Source: Eubacteriales bacterium (GTDB taxonomy: Bacteria > Bacillota > Clostridia > Lachnospirales > Lachnospiraceae). Taken from it: a stretch of 64,000 nt of DNA. The notes under the pieces are model-generated. The model saw only the letters and a program-made list of their open reading frames with translations. It ran no database searches and had not been told where the DNA came from. Location: positions 1 through 64,000 of the forward strand of contig JAUNPU010000015.1 of NCBI GenBank assembly GCA_030536555.1, read 5' to 3'. A program made the translations under genes and the position numbers. Shown piece by piece: positions 17,899 through 27,033 of the stretch (position 1 is the stretch's first letter; each line of letters opens with the position of its first letter).

Positions 17899-19140
17899 TT
17901 ATCTCTTATTCTTCAGGAAATCCGGAATGTTGATGGTCGTCTGATTGTGCATCGGACGGTAGGATCCGGTACCTGCGGTCGGCTGCTGCGCCGGTGCGGG
18001 CTGCGGAGCGGTCTTAACCTGCGGCTGAACTGCCGGTTTCACCGGTGCTGCCGGCTCTGCGGTTGCTGCTGCAGCTGCGGTCGCGGTGTGCAGATTCGGA
18101 GTCTGGAAGCTCATGTTTGCCGGCATCTTCGGCTTGAAACCGCCGCCTAAGCCTGCCATCGCCTTGCTTACCGGGGTAGCCGGTGCAACCTGTGCGTCCA
18201 GTCCGGTTGCGATCACAGTGATGGTAGCCTCATCCTGTGCGTTCTCATCGTACATGGCACCGAAAATGATGTTGGCATCATCGCCAGCCAGCTCCTGAAC
18301 GTAGCTTGCTGCCTCGTTGGCCTCGATTAGGCTGATATCGCCGGAAATGTTGATGATCACGTGGGAAGCACCCTCGATGGTGGTCTCTAACAGCGGGCTG
18401 GCAACTGCCTGCTTCACTGCCTCAACAGCCTTGTCATCACCCTTGGCATGTCCAATACCGATGTGTGCGATGCCCTTGTCCGTCATAACGGTCTGAACAT
18501 CAGCAAAGTCCAAGTTGATCAGACCCGGTACATTGATCAGGTCTGTGATTCCCTGTACAGCCTGCTGAAGAACCTCGTCTGCCTTCTTCAGTGCGTCCGG
18601 CATGGTGGTTCTGCGGTCTACGATCTCCAGGAGCTTGTCGTTCGGGATCACGATCAGAGTATCCACGCTCTCCTTCAGATGCTCGATACCGGTCAGCGCG
18701 TTGGACATACGTGCCTTCGCCTCGAAGCGGAACGGCTTGGTCACAACGCCGACAGTCAGGATACCCATATCCTTGGCAATCTTTGCAATCACCGGAGCTG
18801 CACCGGTACCGGTACCGCCGCCCATACCACAGGTAACAAATACCATGTCAGAGCCTTTGATTGCCTGTGCGATCTCCTCAGAGCTCTCCTCGGCTGCCTT
18901 CTGTCCTACCTCCGGCTTCGCGCCTGCGCCAAGACCCTTGGTCAGCTTCTCGCCAATCTGCATTGCGGTTGCTGCCTTGCAGAACTGCAGTGCCTGCTTA
19001 TCCGTATTGATGCCGATGAACTCAACACCAGCAATGTTCTCATCTACCATGCGGTTTACTGCGTTGTTGCCTGCGCCGCCTACGCCGATCACCACGATCT
19101 TAGCGGAACTCTCTGACTCATTTATCTTAATCTCTAACAA
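17899..19140 (-). CDS. ftsZ: cell division protein FtsZ
   Basis: FtsZ is the tubulin-like GTPase that forms the division ring. The nucleotide-binding motifs are [13 protein letters not shown] and the tubulin signature GGGTGTG at residues 107-113. After residue about 330 a disordered Ala/Pro/Gln-rich linker leads to the C-terminal tail [12 protein letters not shown] that binds membrane anchors. It starts with TTG 19140 behind AAGGAGGAG. It is the last gene of the cluster, has its own promoter in the 203-bp gap after ftsQ, and no ftsA lies beside it. Confidence 0.97.
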   Translation of the reverse strand: MLEIKINESESSAKIVVIGVGGAGNNAVNRMVDENIAGVEFIGINTDKQALQFCKAATAMQIGEKLTKGLGAGAKPEVGQKAAEESSEEIAQAIKGSDMVFVTCGMGGGTGTGAAPVIAKIAKDMGILTVGVVTKPFRFEAKARMSNALTGIEHLKESVDTLIVIPNDKLLEIVDRRTTMPDALKKADEVLQQAVQGITDLINVPGLINLDFADVQTVMTDKGIAHIGIGHAKGDDKAVEAVKQAVASPLLETTIEGASHVIINISGDISLIEANEAASYVQELAGDDANIIFGAMYDENAQDEATITVIATGLDAQVAPATPVSKAMAGLGGGFKPKMPANMSFQTPNLHTATAAAAATAEPAAPVKPAVQPQVKTAPQPAPAQQPTAGTGSYRPMHNQTTINIPDFLKNKR

Positions 19141-19218
19141 GATTTTCTCCTCCTTAACCTTCTCAAATCAACTTTGTAACAATTCTGTAATAATTTCTTT
19201 AAAACTAGCCTAACTACT

Positions 19219-19265
19219 ATTCTATGTGATTTTCCGAAAAATATCAACTGTTATTTCCGAAAAAT
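19219..19265 (-). promoter_or_regulatory. ftsZ promoter with paired 12-bp repeats
   Basis: On the minus strand TTGATA (19247-19242) and TAGAAT (19224-19219) have a 17-bp spacer. The plus-strand sequence TTTCCGAAAAAT occurs twice, at 19231-19242 inside the spacer and at 19254-19265 just upstream of -35. Two identical sites 23 bp apart around the -35 box suggest a specific regulator. Confidence 0.6.
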
Positions 19266-19343
19266 GTCACGGTTTTTCATTCTGAATCCACAATTCTTCT
19301 GTGCGCATTTACCCTTATATTCCGGTCTGCGGAGTCGCCCCGC

Positions 19344-20138
19344 TTACTGGCGCGGTTTGAACGCATACATGGTTCCGGTTCTGGTCTCGTCGTAGGTGTC
19401 TAAGTACAGGGTGCCGCTCCGTCCTGCCAGCTGAGGCAGCATGTCACTCAGCTCCGCGATCTTGCCGTTCAGACTTTCATTGCTCCCCAGGACGACCTCC
19501 AGCTCTCCCATATGAAGGGTCGCCTCGCCGAAATTGTTGTACTGGATCTTGTCCACATCCAGGTCGTAGATGGAAAGGATCTGGGTCAGATTCAGGATTT
19601 CCTGAAAGATCGCCTCGCTCTCCACCGGCAGCTTCTGGTACAGCACAATGTGCCCGAACTTGAGCCCCGTGATCCAGGGAATGTCCGGAAGCTTCTCATT
19701 GGCGCTCTCCACGATGATGCCGTCCTTATCAAAGTACATGTAGCTGCTCATGTAGGACACATAGCCCACCACGCTCTTCTCGTACACAATGACCTCAACC
19801 CTGTTCAGCCCCTGAAATACGATCTTGTAGTCCTCCACAAAGGGGATCTTCTCATGCTCCTGAAACCGGTTGCGCAGATAGCAGACCGCCGGGATCCGGC
19901 TTACCTGGTCCGGAAACAGGATCTCCACCATCTGCTCATCCGAATACCGCTCATTGCCTGTCACCGTCACGTCCGTGATCTTCACGGATATGAACGCGAT
20001 CATCAGAATCAGAGCCGCCACGATCCCCACGATCAGACCAACTCTCTTTCTTCCGCCCTGCGGCCCTGCTGTCATCTCTGCCATAGATTCCCATACCTCT
20101 TGCTTCTTTTGTTGTAGGTGCGCGGGCTTTGGAGCCAC
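19344..20138 (-). CDS. ftsQ: cell division protein FtsQ/DivIB
   Basis: This bitopic septum protein organises the FtsL/FtsW/PBP complex. A cytoplasmic tail precedes one membrane helix (VGLIVGIVAALILMIAFISV, residues 33-52), then a POTRA domain (KITDVTVTGNERYSDEQMVE) and the extracellular beta domain. I give GTG 20138 as start, 264 residues; an ATG 18 codons later is also possible because the RBS before the GTG is poor. It follows murA by 6 bp. Confidence 0.87.
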   Translation of the reverse strand: MAPKPAHLQQKKQEVWESMAEMTAGPQGGRKRVGLIVGIVAALILMIAFISVKITDVTVTGNERYSDEQMVEILFPDQVSRIPAVCYLRNRFQEHEKIPFVEDYKIVFQGLNRVEVIVYEKSVVGYVSYMSSYMYFDKDGIIVESANEKLPDIPWITGLKFGHIVLYQKLPVESEAIFQEILNLTQILSIYDLDVDKIQYNNFGEATLHMGELEVVLGSNESLNGKIAELSDMLPQLAGRSGTLYLDTYDETRTGTMYAFKPRQ

Positions 20139-20144
20139 GCAGCC

Positions 20145-21527
20145 TTATTCACGTTCCATCCAGATCTCCGCTCCCACTGCTGCCAGGTCGCCGCAGATAT
20201 CCTCGTAGCCCCGGCTGATATGCTCACAGCCTGTCACCACCGTCTCGCCCTTCGCCGCAAGCGCCGCCACCACCAGAGCCGCGCCGCCACGCAGATCCCT
20301 TGCTTCCACCTGCGCCACGCCGCCCTGCTGATCTCCGGCTTTCGCCTGTGCTTCCACTTCCTGCCGGTCTCCGGCTTTCGCCTGTACTTCCACTTCCTGC
20401 CGGTCTCCGGCTTTCGCCTGTGCTTCCCGCGGCGCTTCTTCCTTCCCCGCCAGCGGACAGGCGCCTTCCACCAGGACCGTCCTGTCCTTTATTATAATAT
20501 GCCCGCCCAGTTTCTGCAATTCCTTTGCGCTGGCAAATCTTCCCTCGAACACGGTTTCCCGGATGGCGGAGGTCCCGTCTGCCACCGCAGCCACCGCCAC
20601 CATCACCGACTGCAGGTCCGTGGGAAAGCCCGGGTAGGGACCCGTACTTAAGACAAAGGGCTTTGGCCGCCCTTCCATCCGCACGTGCACGCCCTCCGGC
20701 AGGATCTCCACCTGACAGCCTGCCCGGGCTGCCACCGCAAGCACCTGCTCCATATGTCCGGCGGGGGCTCCTGCCAGCAGCAGGTCTCCGCCTGCCGCCA
20801 TCACCGCCCCCAGATACGTGCCTGCCACGATCCGGTCTCCCGGAGCCGCAAAGGTCACATCGTGAAGGGGAACCCCGCCGTGGACCACCAGGGTATCCGT
20901 TCCCGCGCCCTCGATCTGCGCTCCCATCTCCCTTAAGAAGCGGCACAGAACCTCGATCTCCGGCTCCACGGCAGCTCCCTCAAGCACCGTGGTGCCCTCC
21001 GCCGCCACAGCCGCCATCAGCACATTTTCCGTGGCGCCTACGCTGGGAAAGGAAAGCCGGATTCCGGTCCCCGCAAGTCCCGGAGTGGAGGCGGTGATCT
21101 GCTCTCCCTCCACCCGAATGTCCGCACCCATGGCACGAAGTGCCGACAGGTGCAGGTCGATGGGGCGCTTTCCGATGGAGCAGCCGCCGGGATGACGGCT
21201 CACCGCCTGCCTCATCCGCCCCAGCAGGGGTCCTAACAGCATGATCGAGGAGCGCATCTGCCCCGCCTCCTGATCCGGAATCCGTGCAGCGGACAGTGCT
21301 CTGGTATCGATGGTCAGACTGTGATCCTCAAGCACACAGCTGCACCCCAAATACTCCAAAATCCCCATCATACAGTTGACATCCTGTATTCTGGGGACAT
21401 TGGTTATCGTGACGGTTCCGCTGTGAAGCAGTGATGCTGCCATCAGAGGCAGCACCGCATTCTTGGAACCCTGTATCCTTATGTTTCCTTCCAGACTGTG
21501 TAAGCCGCGGATTCGAATCACAGACAA
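20145..21527 (-). CDS. murA: UDP-N-acetylglucosamine 1-carboxyvinyltransferase (MurA)
   Basis: MurA makes the first committed step of peptidoglycan synthesis by adding enolpyruvate to UDP-GlcNAc. Active-site Cys116 is present in HPGGCSIGKRPIDLHL, so the enzyme should be fosfomycin-sensitive. DLRGGAALV (from 411) holds the conserved arginine. Between the end of domain 2 and this motif lies an insertion of about 45 residues containing three copies of a 12-residue repeat (QAKAGDRQEVE); without it the protein has normal length. The start is TTG 21527 with AGGAGGT 6 bp upstream. It sits between ftsW and ftsQ. Confidence 0.94.
   Translation of the reverse strand: MSVIRIRGLHSLEGNIRIQGSKNAVLPLMAASLLHSGTVTITNVPRIQDVNCMMGILEYLGCSCVLEDHSLTIDTRALSAARIPDQEAGQMRSSIMLLGPLLGRMRQAVSRHPGGCSIGKRPIDLHLSALRAMGADIRVEGEQITASTPGLAGTGIRLSFPSVGATENVLMAAVAAEGTTVLEGAAVEPEIEVLCRFLREMGAQIEGAGTDTLVVHGGVPLHDVTFAAPGDRIVAGTYLGAVMAAGGDLLLAGAPAGHMEQVLAVAARAGCQVEILPEGVHVRMEGRPKPFVLSTGPYPGFPTDLQSVMVAVAAVADGTSAIRETVFEGRFASAKELQKLGGHIIIKDRTVLVEGACPLAGKEEAPREAQAKAGDRQEVEVQAKAGDRQEVEAQAKAGDQQGGVAQVEARDLRGGAALVVAALAAKGETVVTGCEHISRGYEDICGDLAAVGAEIWMERE
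20316..20423 (-). repeat. 36-bp tandem repeat inside murA
   Basis: Three 36-bp units encode residues 369-404; the first two peptides are nearly identical and the third has diverged at its end. The repeat is in frame, so copy-number change would alter only loop length. It sits at the surface loop before the DLRG motif. Confidence 0.85.
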
Positions 21528-21601
21528 TCAGATACCTCCTGTAGCATGCGTCTATATTCCCATCCTATGTACGTTTCTCCGGAAAGGTTTCCTGCCGTTT
21601 C

Positions 21602-22735
21602 TCACTTCTCCAGCTTTATCTGGTTGGACACGCTGAGCACCATGCCCATCTCCATCATCAGAAACAGCACCGACGTGCCGCCGTAGCTGATAAATGGCAG
21701 CGTAATACCCGTGTTGGGGATGGTGTTGGTCACCACCGCAATATTTAATATCACCTGAATGGCAATGTGCGCCATCACGCCCACCACCAGCAGAGAGCCG
21801 AACAGATCCGGCGCATTGTTGGCGATCAGCATGAACCGGTAGATCATGAACAGGAAGATCAGGATCACCGATACCGCTCCGAACAGCCCCAGCTCCTCGC
21901 AGATGATGGAGAAAATCATATCATTCTGCGCCTCCGGCACAAAGCCCATCTTCTGGATGCTCTCGCCCAGTCCCTTGCCCACCAGACCGCCGGAGCCGAT
22001 GGCGTACAGTCCCTGCAGCACCTGGTAGCCGCCGTCCATGGGGTAAGCCTCCGGGTCCAGCCACACGTGGATCCGGCTCAGCTGATAGGGCTTTAGCAGT
22101 CCGATCTTCTCAAGAGCCGTGGCCAGCGGTCCCGCCGTCGCCACCACTCCCAGAGCCGCCACACCGCATAAGTAGAACGGCCACTGCTTCTTCGTGGCAA
22201 CGAACAGCATGACAAATGCGATTCCCACGATAATGATGCCGGAGCTTAGGTTGTTGGCGGCTACGATACCGGCGATGGGAACCGCCAGCGCCATGATCAC
22301 CGCCATATTCTTCCAGCTGTTGATCTTCTTTCCCATCTGGGTGATGACCGCCGCCAGAAGCACGATCAGCGCAATCTTTACGAACTCCGTAGGCTGGAAG
22401 CTGACAGGTCCCAGCTTCAGCCAGCGCTTCTTGCCGTTGATGTCCTTGCCGAAGATGGACACGGCGATCATCAGCACATAGGACAGCAGGTAGGCAAGTA
22501 CCGCAAACCTGGCGTACCAGTGATAGTCAAGCTTGGATATAACGATTGCCGCACCCAGCCCCAGCGCCGCGATCTTCAGCTGACGCATCATGAAGTAGGA
22601 GGCATTGTCGAACTTCAGCTGCGCCGTGTAGGAGCTGGCGCTGTAGATCATCACCAGTCCGAACGCCGTCAGGAAAATGATGCAGAACAGGAGGCTGTAG
22701 TCGTAAAAACGCCTTGGTTTGTTATGTTTTGCCAT
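21602..22735 (-). CDS. ftsW: SEDS peptidoglycan polymerase FtsW
   Basis: This 377-residue, ten-helix membrane glycosyltransferase polymerises lipid II at the septum with a class B PBP. SEDS motifs include KRWLKLGPVSFQPTEFVKIA, GGLVGKGLGESIQKMGFVPE with the catalytic acidic residue in AQNDMIF, and NTIPNTGITLPFISYGG. It starts 10 bp after murD with AGGAGAG upstream. FtsW rather than RodA/SpoVE is assigned from its place in the division cluster; SpoVE cannot be excluded by sequence alone. Confidence 0.92.
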   Translation of the reverse strand: MAKHNKPRRFYDYSLLFCIIFLTAFGLVMIYSASSYTAQLKFDNASYFMMRQLKIAALGLGAAIVISKLDYHWYARFAVLAYLLSYVLMIAVSIFGKDINGKKRWLKLGPVSFQPTEFVKIALIVLLAAVITQMGKKINSWKNMAVIMALAVPIAGIVAANNLSSGIIIVGIAFVMLFVATKKQWPFYLCGVAALGVVATAGPLATALEKIGLLKPYQLSRIHVWLDPEAYPMDGGYQVLQGLYAIGSGGLVGKGLGESIQKMGFVPEAQNDMIFSIICEELGLFGAVSVILIFLFMIYRFMLIANNAPDLFGSLLVVGVMAHIAIQVILNIAVVTNTIPNTGITLPFISYGGTSVLFLMMEMGMVLSVSNQIKLEK

Positions 22736-22745
22736 AAAAGCTCTC

Positions 22746-24101
22746 CTACAGGTTTCTCACACACTCTTTGAAAATATCACCGCGCTGCTCGTAGTTGTCG
22801 AACATGCCCCAGCTTGCACAGGCAGGGGACAGCAGCACGTTGTCGCCCGGGTTGGCGTAAGCCGCACAGACCCGAACCGCCTCCGGCATATCCTCCGCGT
22901 ACATGATCTCCGTAAAGCCGTGCTCCTTGGCACACTCTGCGATCTTGTCGCGGGTCTGGCCGATCAGCACCAGATAGCGCACTCTTCCCTCAAACTCTGC
23001 CACCCAGTCATCATACTCATTGTGCTTGTCGTAACCGCCTGCGATCAGCACGATCGGTCCCGGCATGGCGCGGATCGCCTGAATCGCCGCATCCGGGTTG
23101 GTGCCCTTGGAATCGTTGTAATAGCGGACGCCCGCACGCTCCAGCACGAACTCGATCCGGTGCTCCACCGCCTTGAACTCCGTCACCGCCTTGCGGATGG
23201 AATCCATGGGAACGCCCATGTGGATGCTGATGGCAACCGCTGCCATCACATTCTCATAGTTGTGCTTGCCCAGAAGCTGCAGATCGTGAATATTCACCAC
23301 GACCTCCTTCTTGCCGTCATGGGCGTAGATAATATCGTCATCATCCAGATACATGCCGTCCTTCAGCTCCTTTGTGCTGCTGAAGAAGCATACCTTCGGC
23401 TTCAAGTCTTCCTTCTCCCCGTACTCACGCAGCACCGGATCGTCGTAGTTGAGCACTACCCAGTCGTCCTCCGTCTGGTTGACTGCCACCCGTTCCTTGA
23501 TCTCGATGTAATTCTCCATGGTGCCGTGGCGGTTCAGGTGATCCGGCGTAATGTTCAGGATCGCGCTGACATTGGGATGGAAGTCCATAATGGTCTCCAG
23601 CTGGAAGCTTGACACCTCCGCCACAGTCACGGACTTCTCCGTGGTCTCCAGGGCAGTCTCCGTATAGGGAATCCCGATGTTGCCCACCACAAATACCTCC
23701 TCGTAGAAGGTCTTCATAATCTCGCCGGTCAGGGCTGTGGTGGTGGTCTTGCCGTTGGTTCCGGTGATGGCAGCCAGCTTGCCCTTTGCCACATGGTAAG
23801 CCAGCTGGATCTCGCTCCAGATCGGCACCTCCGCCTCGTCAAGCACCGCAACAAACGGCGCGTCTAAGGGGATACCCGGGCTGATAATGGAAAGCTCCAC
23901 GCCCAAAAGATCCGTTCTGGTCAGCTCACCAAGCACGATGGTAACCTTGGCGTCCTCCTCAAAGTTCTCTTTTAATGTTTCCCTGTCCAGATTGGTGTTG
24001 CCATCATAGAGCACAACCTCTCCGCCCATACTCAGGAGAAGCTTTGCCGCAGCAATCCCGCTTTTTCCGGATCCTGCTACTAATACTTTCTGACTGCTCA
24101 T
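22746..24101 (-). CDS. murD: UDP-N-acetylmuramoylalanine--D-glutamate ligase (MurD)
   Basis: MurD adds D-glutamate to UDP-MurNAc-L-Ala using ATP. The N-terminal nucleotide fold (VAGSGKSGIAAAKLLLSMGG), the ATP loop AITGTNGKTTTTAL and the Mur-ligase motif YYNDSKGTNPDAAI are all present, and 451 residues is normal. AGGAGGAAGAGAC precedes the ATG. It lies between mraY and ftsW. No murG follows ftsW, and murC, murE and murF are also absent from the cluster. Confidence 0.96.
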   Translation of the reverse strand: MSSQKVLVAGSGKSGIAAAKLLLSMGGEVVLYDGNTNLDRETLKENFEEDAKVTIVLGELTRTDLLGVELSIISPGIPLDAPFVAVLDEAEVPIWSEIQLAYHVAKGKLAAITGTNGKTTTTALTGEIMKTFYEEVFVVGNIGIPYTETALETTEKSVTVAEVSSFQLETIMDFHPNVSAILNITPDHLNRHGTMENYIEIKERVAVNQTEDDWVVLNYDDPVLREYGEKEDLKPKVCFFSSTKELKDGMYLDDDDIIYAHDGKKEVVVNIHDLQLLGKHNYENVMAAVAISIHMGVPMDSIRKAVTEFKAVEHRIEFVLERAGVRYYNDSKGTNPDAAIQAIRAMPGPIVLIAGGYDKHNEYDDWVAEFEGRVRYLVLIGQTRDKIAECAKEHGFTEIMYAEDMPEAVRVCAAYANPGDNVLLSPACASWGMFDNYEQRGDIFKECVRNL

Positions 24102-24146
24102 GTCTCTTCCTCCTAATGCTTGTAATAAAGCGACTGCTTCCAGTCC

Positions 24147-25115
24147 CTATAATCCCAGATAAGCCACCAGACAGAGAATCGCCGTCACGATGGAAAATAC
24201 CGCCACGACCCGGGTCTCCGACCAGCCGCACAGCTCAAAATGGTGGTGGATCGGCGCCATCTTGAAGATGCGCCTGCCTCCGGTAGCCTTAAAGTAGCTC
24301 ACCTGCATGATGACGGACAGAACCTCCACCAGGTAGATCAGCCCCACCACCGGAATGAAGAACGGCATCTGCATCATAAATGCGCTGGATGCCACGAATC
24401 CGCCCAGTGCCAGAGAGCCGGTGTCTCCCATGAACACCTTCGCCGGGTATACGTTGAACAGCAGAAATCCCAGCAGGCTTCCCACCACAGCGCCGGTGAT
24501 CGGACTGATCCCGCTCTGCTCGCCCAGTGCCACAATGGTCATAAAGGTCGCAACCAGAATCGTCACACTGGTACACAGCCCATCCAGACCATCGGTAAAG
24601 TTCACGCCGTTGTCGGTTCCCAGCACCACAAAGAACACAAACGGCACAAACAGAATACCCAGATTCAGATAAAATCCATCTGCAAATCCTCCGGTAAAGG
24701 GAATCAGCGCCGTGGTCCCCACCTCGCCGGACTTTAACAGGTAATAAGCAAAAATGCCGGTGATCACGATCTGACCTGCCAGCTTCTGCTTCGGGTTCAG
24801 TCCCTCAGACCGCTTCATCACGATCTTGATGTAGTCATCCAGAAATCCGATGATACCAAAGCCCACCGTCACAAACAGCACCGGAATGATCCGCGGATAA
24901 TCCCGGATATAGAACAGAGATGTGATGATAATACTGGACAGGATCACCAGACCGCCCATGGTCGGTGTTCCCTGCTTCTTCAGATGAGCCTGCGGTCCGT
25001 CGGTCCGCACCTGCTGCCCGAACTTTAACTTGTGAAGAAACGGTATCACGATCGGACAGAGGATCGCGCTGATGGCAAAGGCGATAATGATCGCCAGAAT
25101 GGTTTCATTAATCAT
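24147..25115 (-). CDS. mraY: phospho-N-acetylmuramoyl-pentapeptide transferase (MraY)
   Basis: MraY transfers phospho-MurNAc-pentapeptide to undecaprenyl phosphate, forming lipid I. This 322-residue ten-helix membrane enzyme has the conserved GTPTMGG, NFTDGLDGL, FMGDTGSLALGG and IHHHFELCGWSE loops that carry the catalytic aspartates and histidines. It lies 83 bp downstream of the class B PBP and 45 bp upstream of murD. Confidence 0.96.
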   Translation of the reverse strand: MINETILAIIIAFAISAILCPIVIPFLHKLKFGQQVRTDGPQAHLKKQGTPTMGGLVILSSIIITSLFYIRDYPRIIPVLFVTVGFGIIGFLDDYIKIVMKRSEGLNPKQKLAGQIVITGIFAYYLLKSGEVGTTALIPFTGGFADGFYLNLGILFVPFVFFVVLGTDNGVNFTDGLDGLCTSVTILVATFMTIVALGEQSGISPITGAVVGSLLGFLLFNVYPAKVFMGDTGSLALGGFVASSAFMMQMPFFIPVVGLIYLVEVLSVIMQVSYFKATGGRRIFKMAPIHHHFELCGWSETRVVAVFSIVTAILCLVAYLGL

Positions 25116-25198
25116 GGTAAGCTCCTAATCATGTATGTATATTTCGCGCTTGTTTTTTCCTTGCACACCGTATAGTATACGTCTTTTCCGGCTAATAA

Positions 25199-26959
25199 TC
25201 AACCTTTGATTGGAAACGCCGAAGCAGTTTCTTCCTCACTTTCCTGGATTCCCAGATATGGCAGGATATTCTTGAAAATATCGGAAATAACCGGGGCGGC
25301 GATGGTTCCGCCGTAGTAGATTCCCTGGGGTTCGTCAATGGTGATCAGGGCGATCACCTTCGGATCATCTGCCGGCGCAAAGCCGATAAAGGAAGAAATA
25401 TACTTCTTCAAGCTGCGGGGAAGCTTCTCTGAGGTGGCGGTCTTGCCGCCGATCCGGTAGCCGGGAATCGCCGCCTTTTTGCCGCTTCCCTCTGCCACCA
25501 CCTGCTCTAATACATAGCGCATGGTGGCGCTGGTCTCCGGTGACAGGATGCGCTCTTTTACCGGATACCGGAACCGCTTTACAGTGGTCTGATCGGCATT
25601 TACCACCTTCACGCCGAAGTGGGGCGTGACCCGGTTGCCGCCGTTGACGATGGAGGCGGCTGTGGTGATCAGCTGAATGGGCGTGATCTGAAAGGACTGA
25701 CCGAAGGATACGGTGGCAAGCTCCACCAGCCCCATATTTTCCTTTTTGTGCATGATGGTCCCCGCCTCGCCGGGCAGGTCGATGCCGGTCTTTTTCTTCA
25801 GTCCGAACTGCTCAAAATACCGGTAATAATTGTCGATGCCAAGGCGCTGCCCCACGTCGATAAAGACCGGATTACAGGAGTTCATCGCCCCCTGAAGGAA
25901 GGTCTCCCCGCCATGTCCGCCCACCTTGTGGCAGCGGATCTTCCGATCCTCCACAACCCGAAAGCCCGGGCAGGAAAACTGGTCATTTAACCCCACCACC
26001 CCTGCCTCCAGACCGGCTGCCGCCGTGATGATCTTGAAGGTGGAGCCCGGCTCATAGGTGTCATTGATGCTGGGATTGCGCCACATCTGGTTTAACAGCT
26101 CCTGCTTCTCCTTCCCGGTGATTCCGGCAGGCGCCTCCACATTCAGAGTGAAGGGGTCATTCAAGTTGAATTCCGGCACGTTGACCATTGCCATGATCTC
26201 GCCGTTCTGCGGGTTCATGACGATCACGGACACCCGTTTGGCGCCCTTTCGCTCCATGGTCTCCCGCGCCGCCTGCTCCGCGTACTGCTGGATATTCACA
26301 TCCAGACTGATATGTAAGTCATTGCCGGGAACCGGCTCGATCCGGTCCTCGAAGGTGTTGCCGATCTCCACCCCCGCCGCGTCGGTCATGGTCAGGATCT
26401 TGCCGCCGATGCCCTTTAGGTACGGCTCGTAGACCACCTCCAGCCCGATGATGCCCTGATTGTCGCCTCCCGTAAATCCCAGCACCTTCGACGCCAGCGT
26501 GTCATAGGGGTAATAGCGCTTATAGTCCTCATCCACCTTGACACCTGCCAGATGGCAGTTTCGCACCCGGTCGCCGGTCTCCTTATCCACGTTGGTCCGG
26601 ATGATCTCCCGGGAGCTTCGCTTCTCCACCTTCTTCCGGACGCTCTCCTCATCCAGCAGAAGTTCCCGGCACAGGGTGTCGATCACCAGCTCCCGGTCCT
26701 TCACCTGATTGTAGATCACGGAAATGGTGCACACAGTCCGGTTGGTGGCGATGACGGTGCCTGTGGCGTCGATGATCCGCCCCCGGGCTGCCTTGATGAT
26801 CCGCTCCCTCTCGTGAAGGTCCTGCGCCATCTCACTGTAGTGCTCCGAGCGGTACATCATCAAAAAAACAAGCCGCCCCATCAGCCCTGCCATGCATATG
26901 CCCAGCAGAACGAACAGGACGGCTATCCTTCCTCTGTGATGAGTCTGGTTCGAACTCAT
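25199..26959 (-). CDS. class B penicillin-binding protein (FtsI/SpoVD-like) with KTA motif
   Basis: This 586-residue bitopic D,D-transpeptidase has one N-terminal membrane helix (IAVLFVLLGICMAGLMGRLV), a PBP dimerisation domain and a transpeptidase domain. The active serine is S306 in STFK and the second motif is SCN at 361-363. The third motif reads KTA (506-508, GGKTATSEK) instead of the usual KTG. It has no PASTA domains. It is the second of two PBPs in tandem; one is expected to be the division FtsI and the other SpoVD, but I cannot tell which from sequence. Confidence 0.9.
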   Translation of the reverse strand: MSSNQTHHRGRIAVLFVLLGICMAGLMGRLVFLMMYRSEHYSEMAQDLHERERIIKAARGRIIDATGTVIATNRTVCTISVIYNQVKDRELVIDTLCRELLLDEESVRKKVEKRSSREIIRTNVDKETGDRVRNCHLAGVKVDEDYKRYYPYDTLASKVLGFTGGDNQGIIGLEVVYEPYLKGIGGKILTMTDAAGVEIGNTFEDRIEPVPGNDLHISLDVNIQQYAEQAARETMERKGAKRVSVIVMNPQNGEIMAMVNVPEFNLNDPFTLNVEAPAGITGKEKQELLNQMWRNPSINDTYEPGSTFKIITAAAGLEAGVVGLNDQFSCPGFRVVEDRKIRCHKVGGHGGETFLQGAMNSCNPVFIDVGQRLGIDNYYRYFEQFGLKKKTGIDLPGEAGTIMHKKENMGLVELATVSFGQSFQITPIQLITTAASIVNGGNRVTPHFGVKVVNADQTTVKRFRYPVKERILSPETSATMRYVLEQVVAEGSGKKAAIPGYRIGGKTATSEKLPRSLKKYISSFIGFAPADDPKVIALITIDEPQGIYYGGTIAAPVISDIFKNILPYLGIQESEEETASAFPIKG

Positions 26960-27033
26960 AACCGGCTCCTGCGAAGCTCATTATTATACTATATGAGCCG
27001 GTATCTGGTTCATGCCTGAAATATGAAAGTCTC

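Noticed and set aside
20328..20435. CRISPR-like array
   Set aside because: The 36-bp periodic sequence is contiguous tandem coding repeats inside murA with no spacers.
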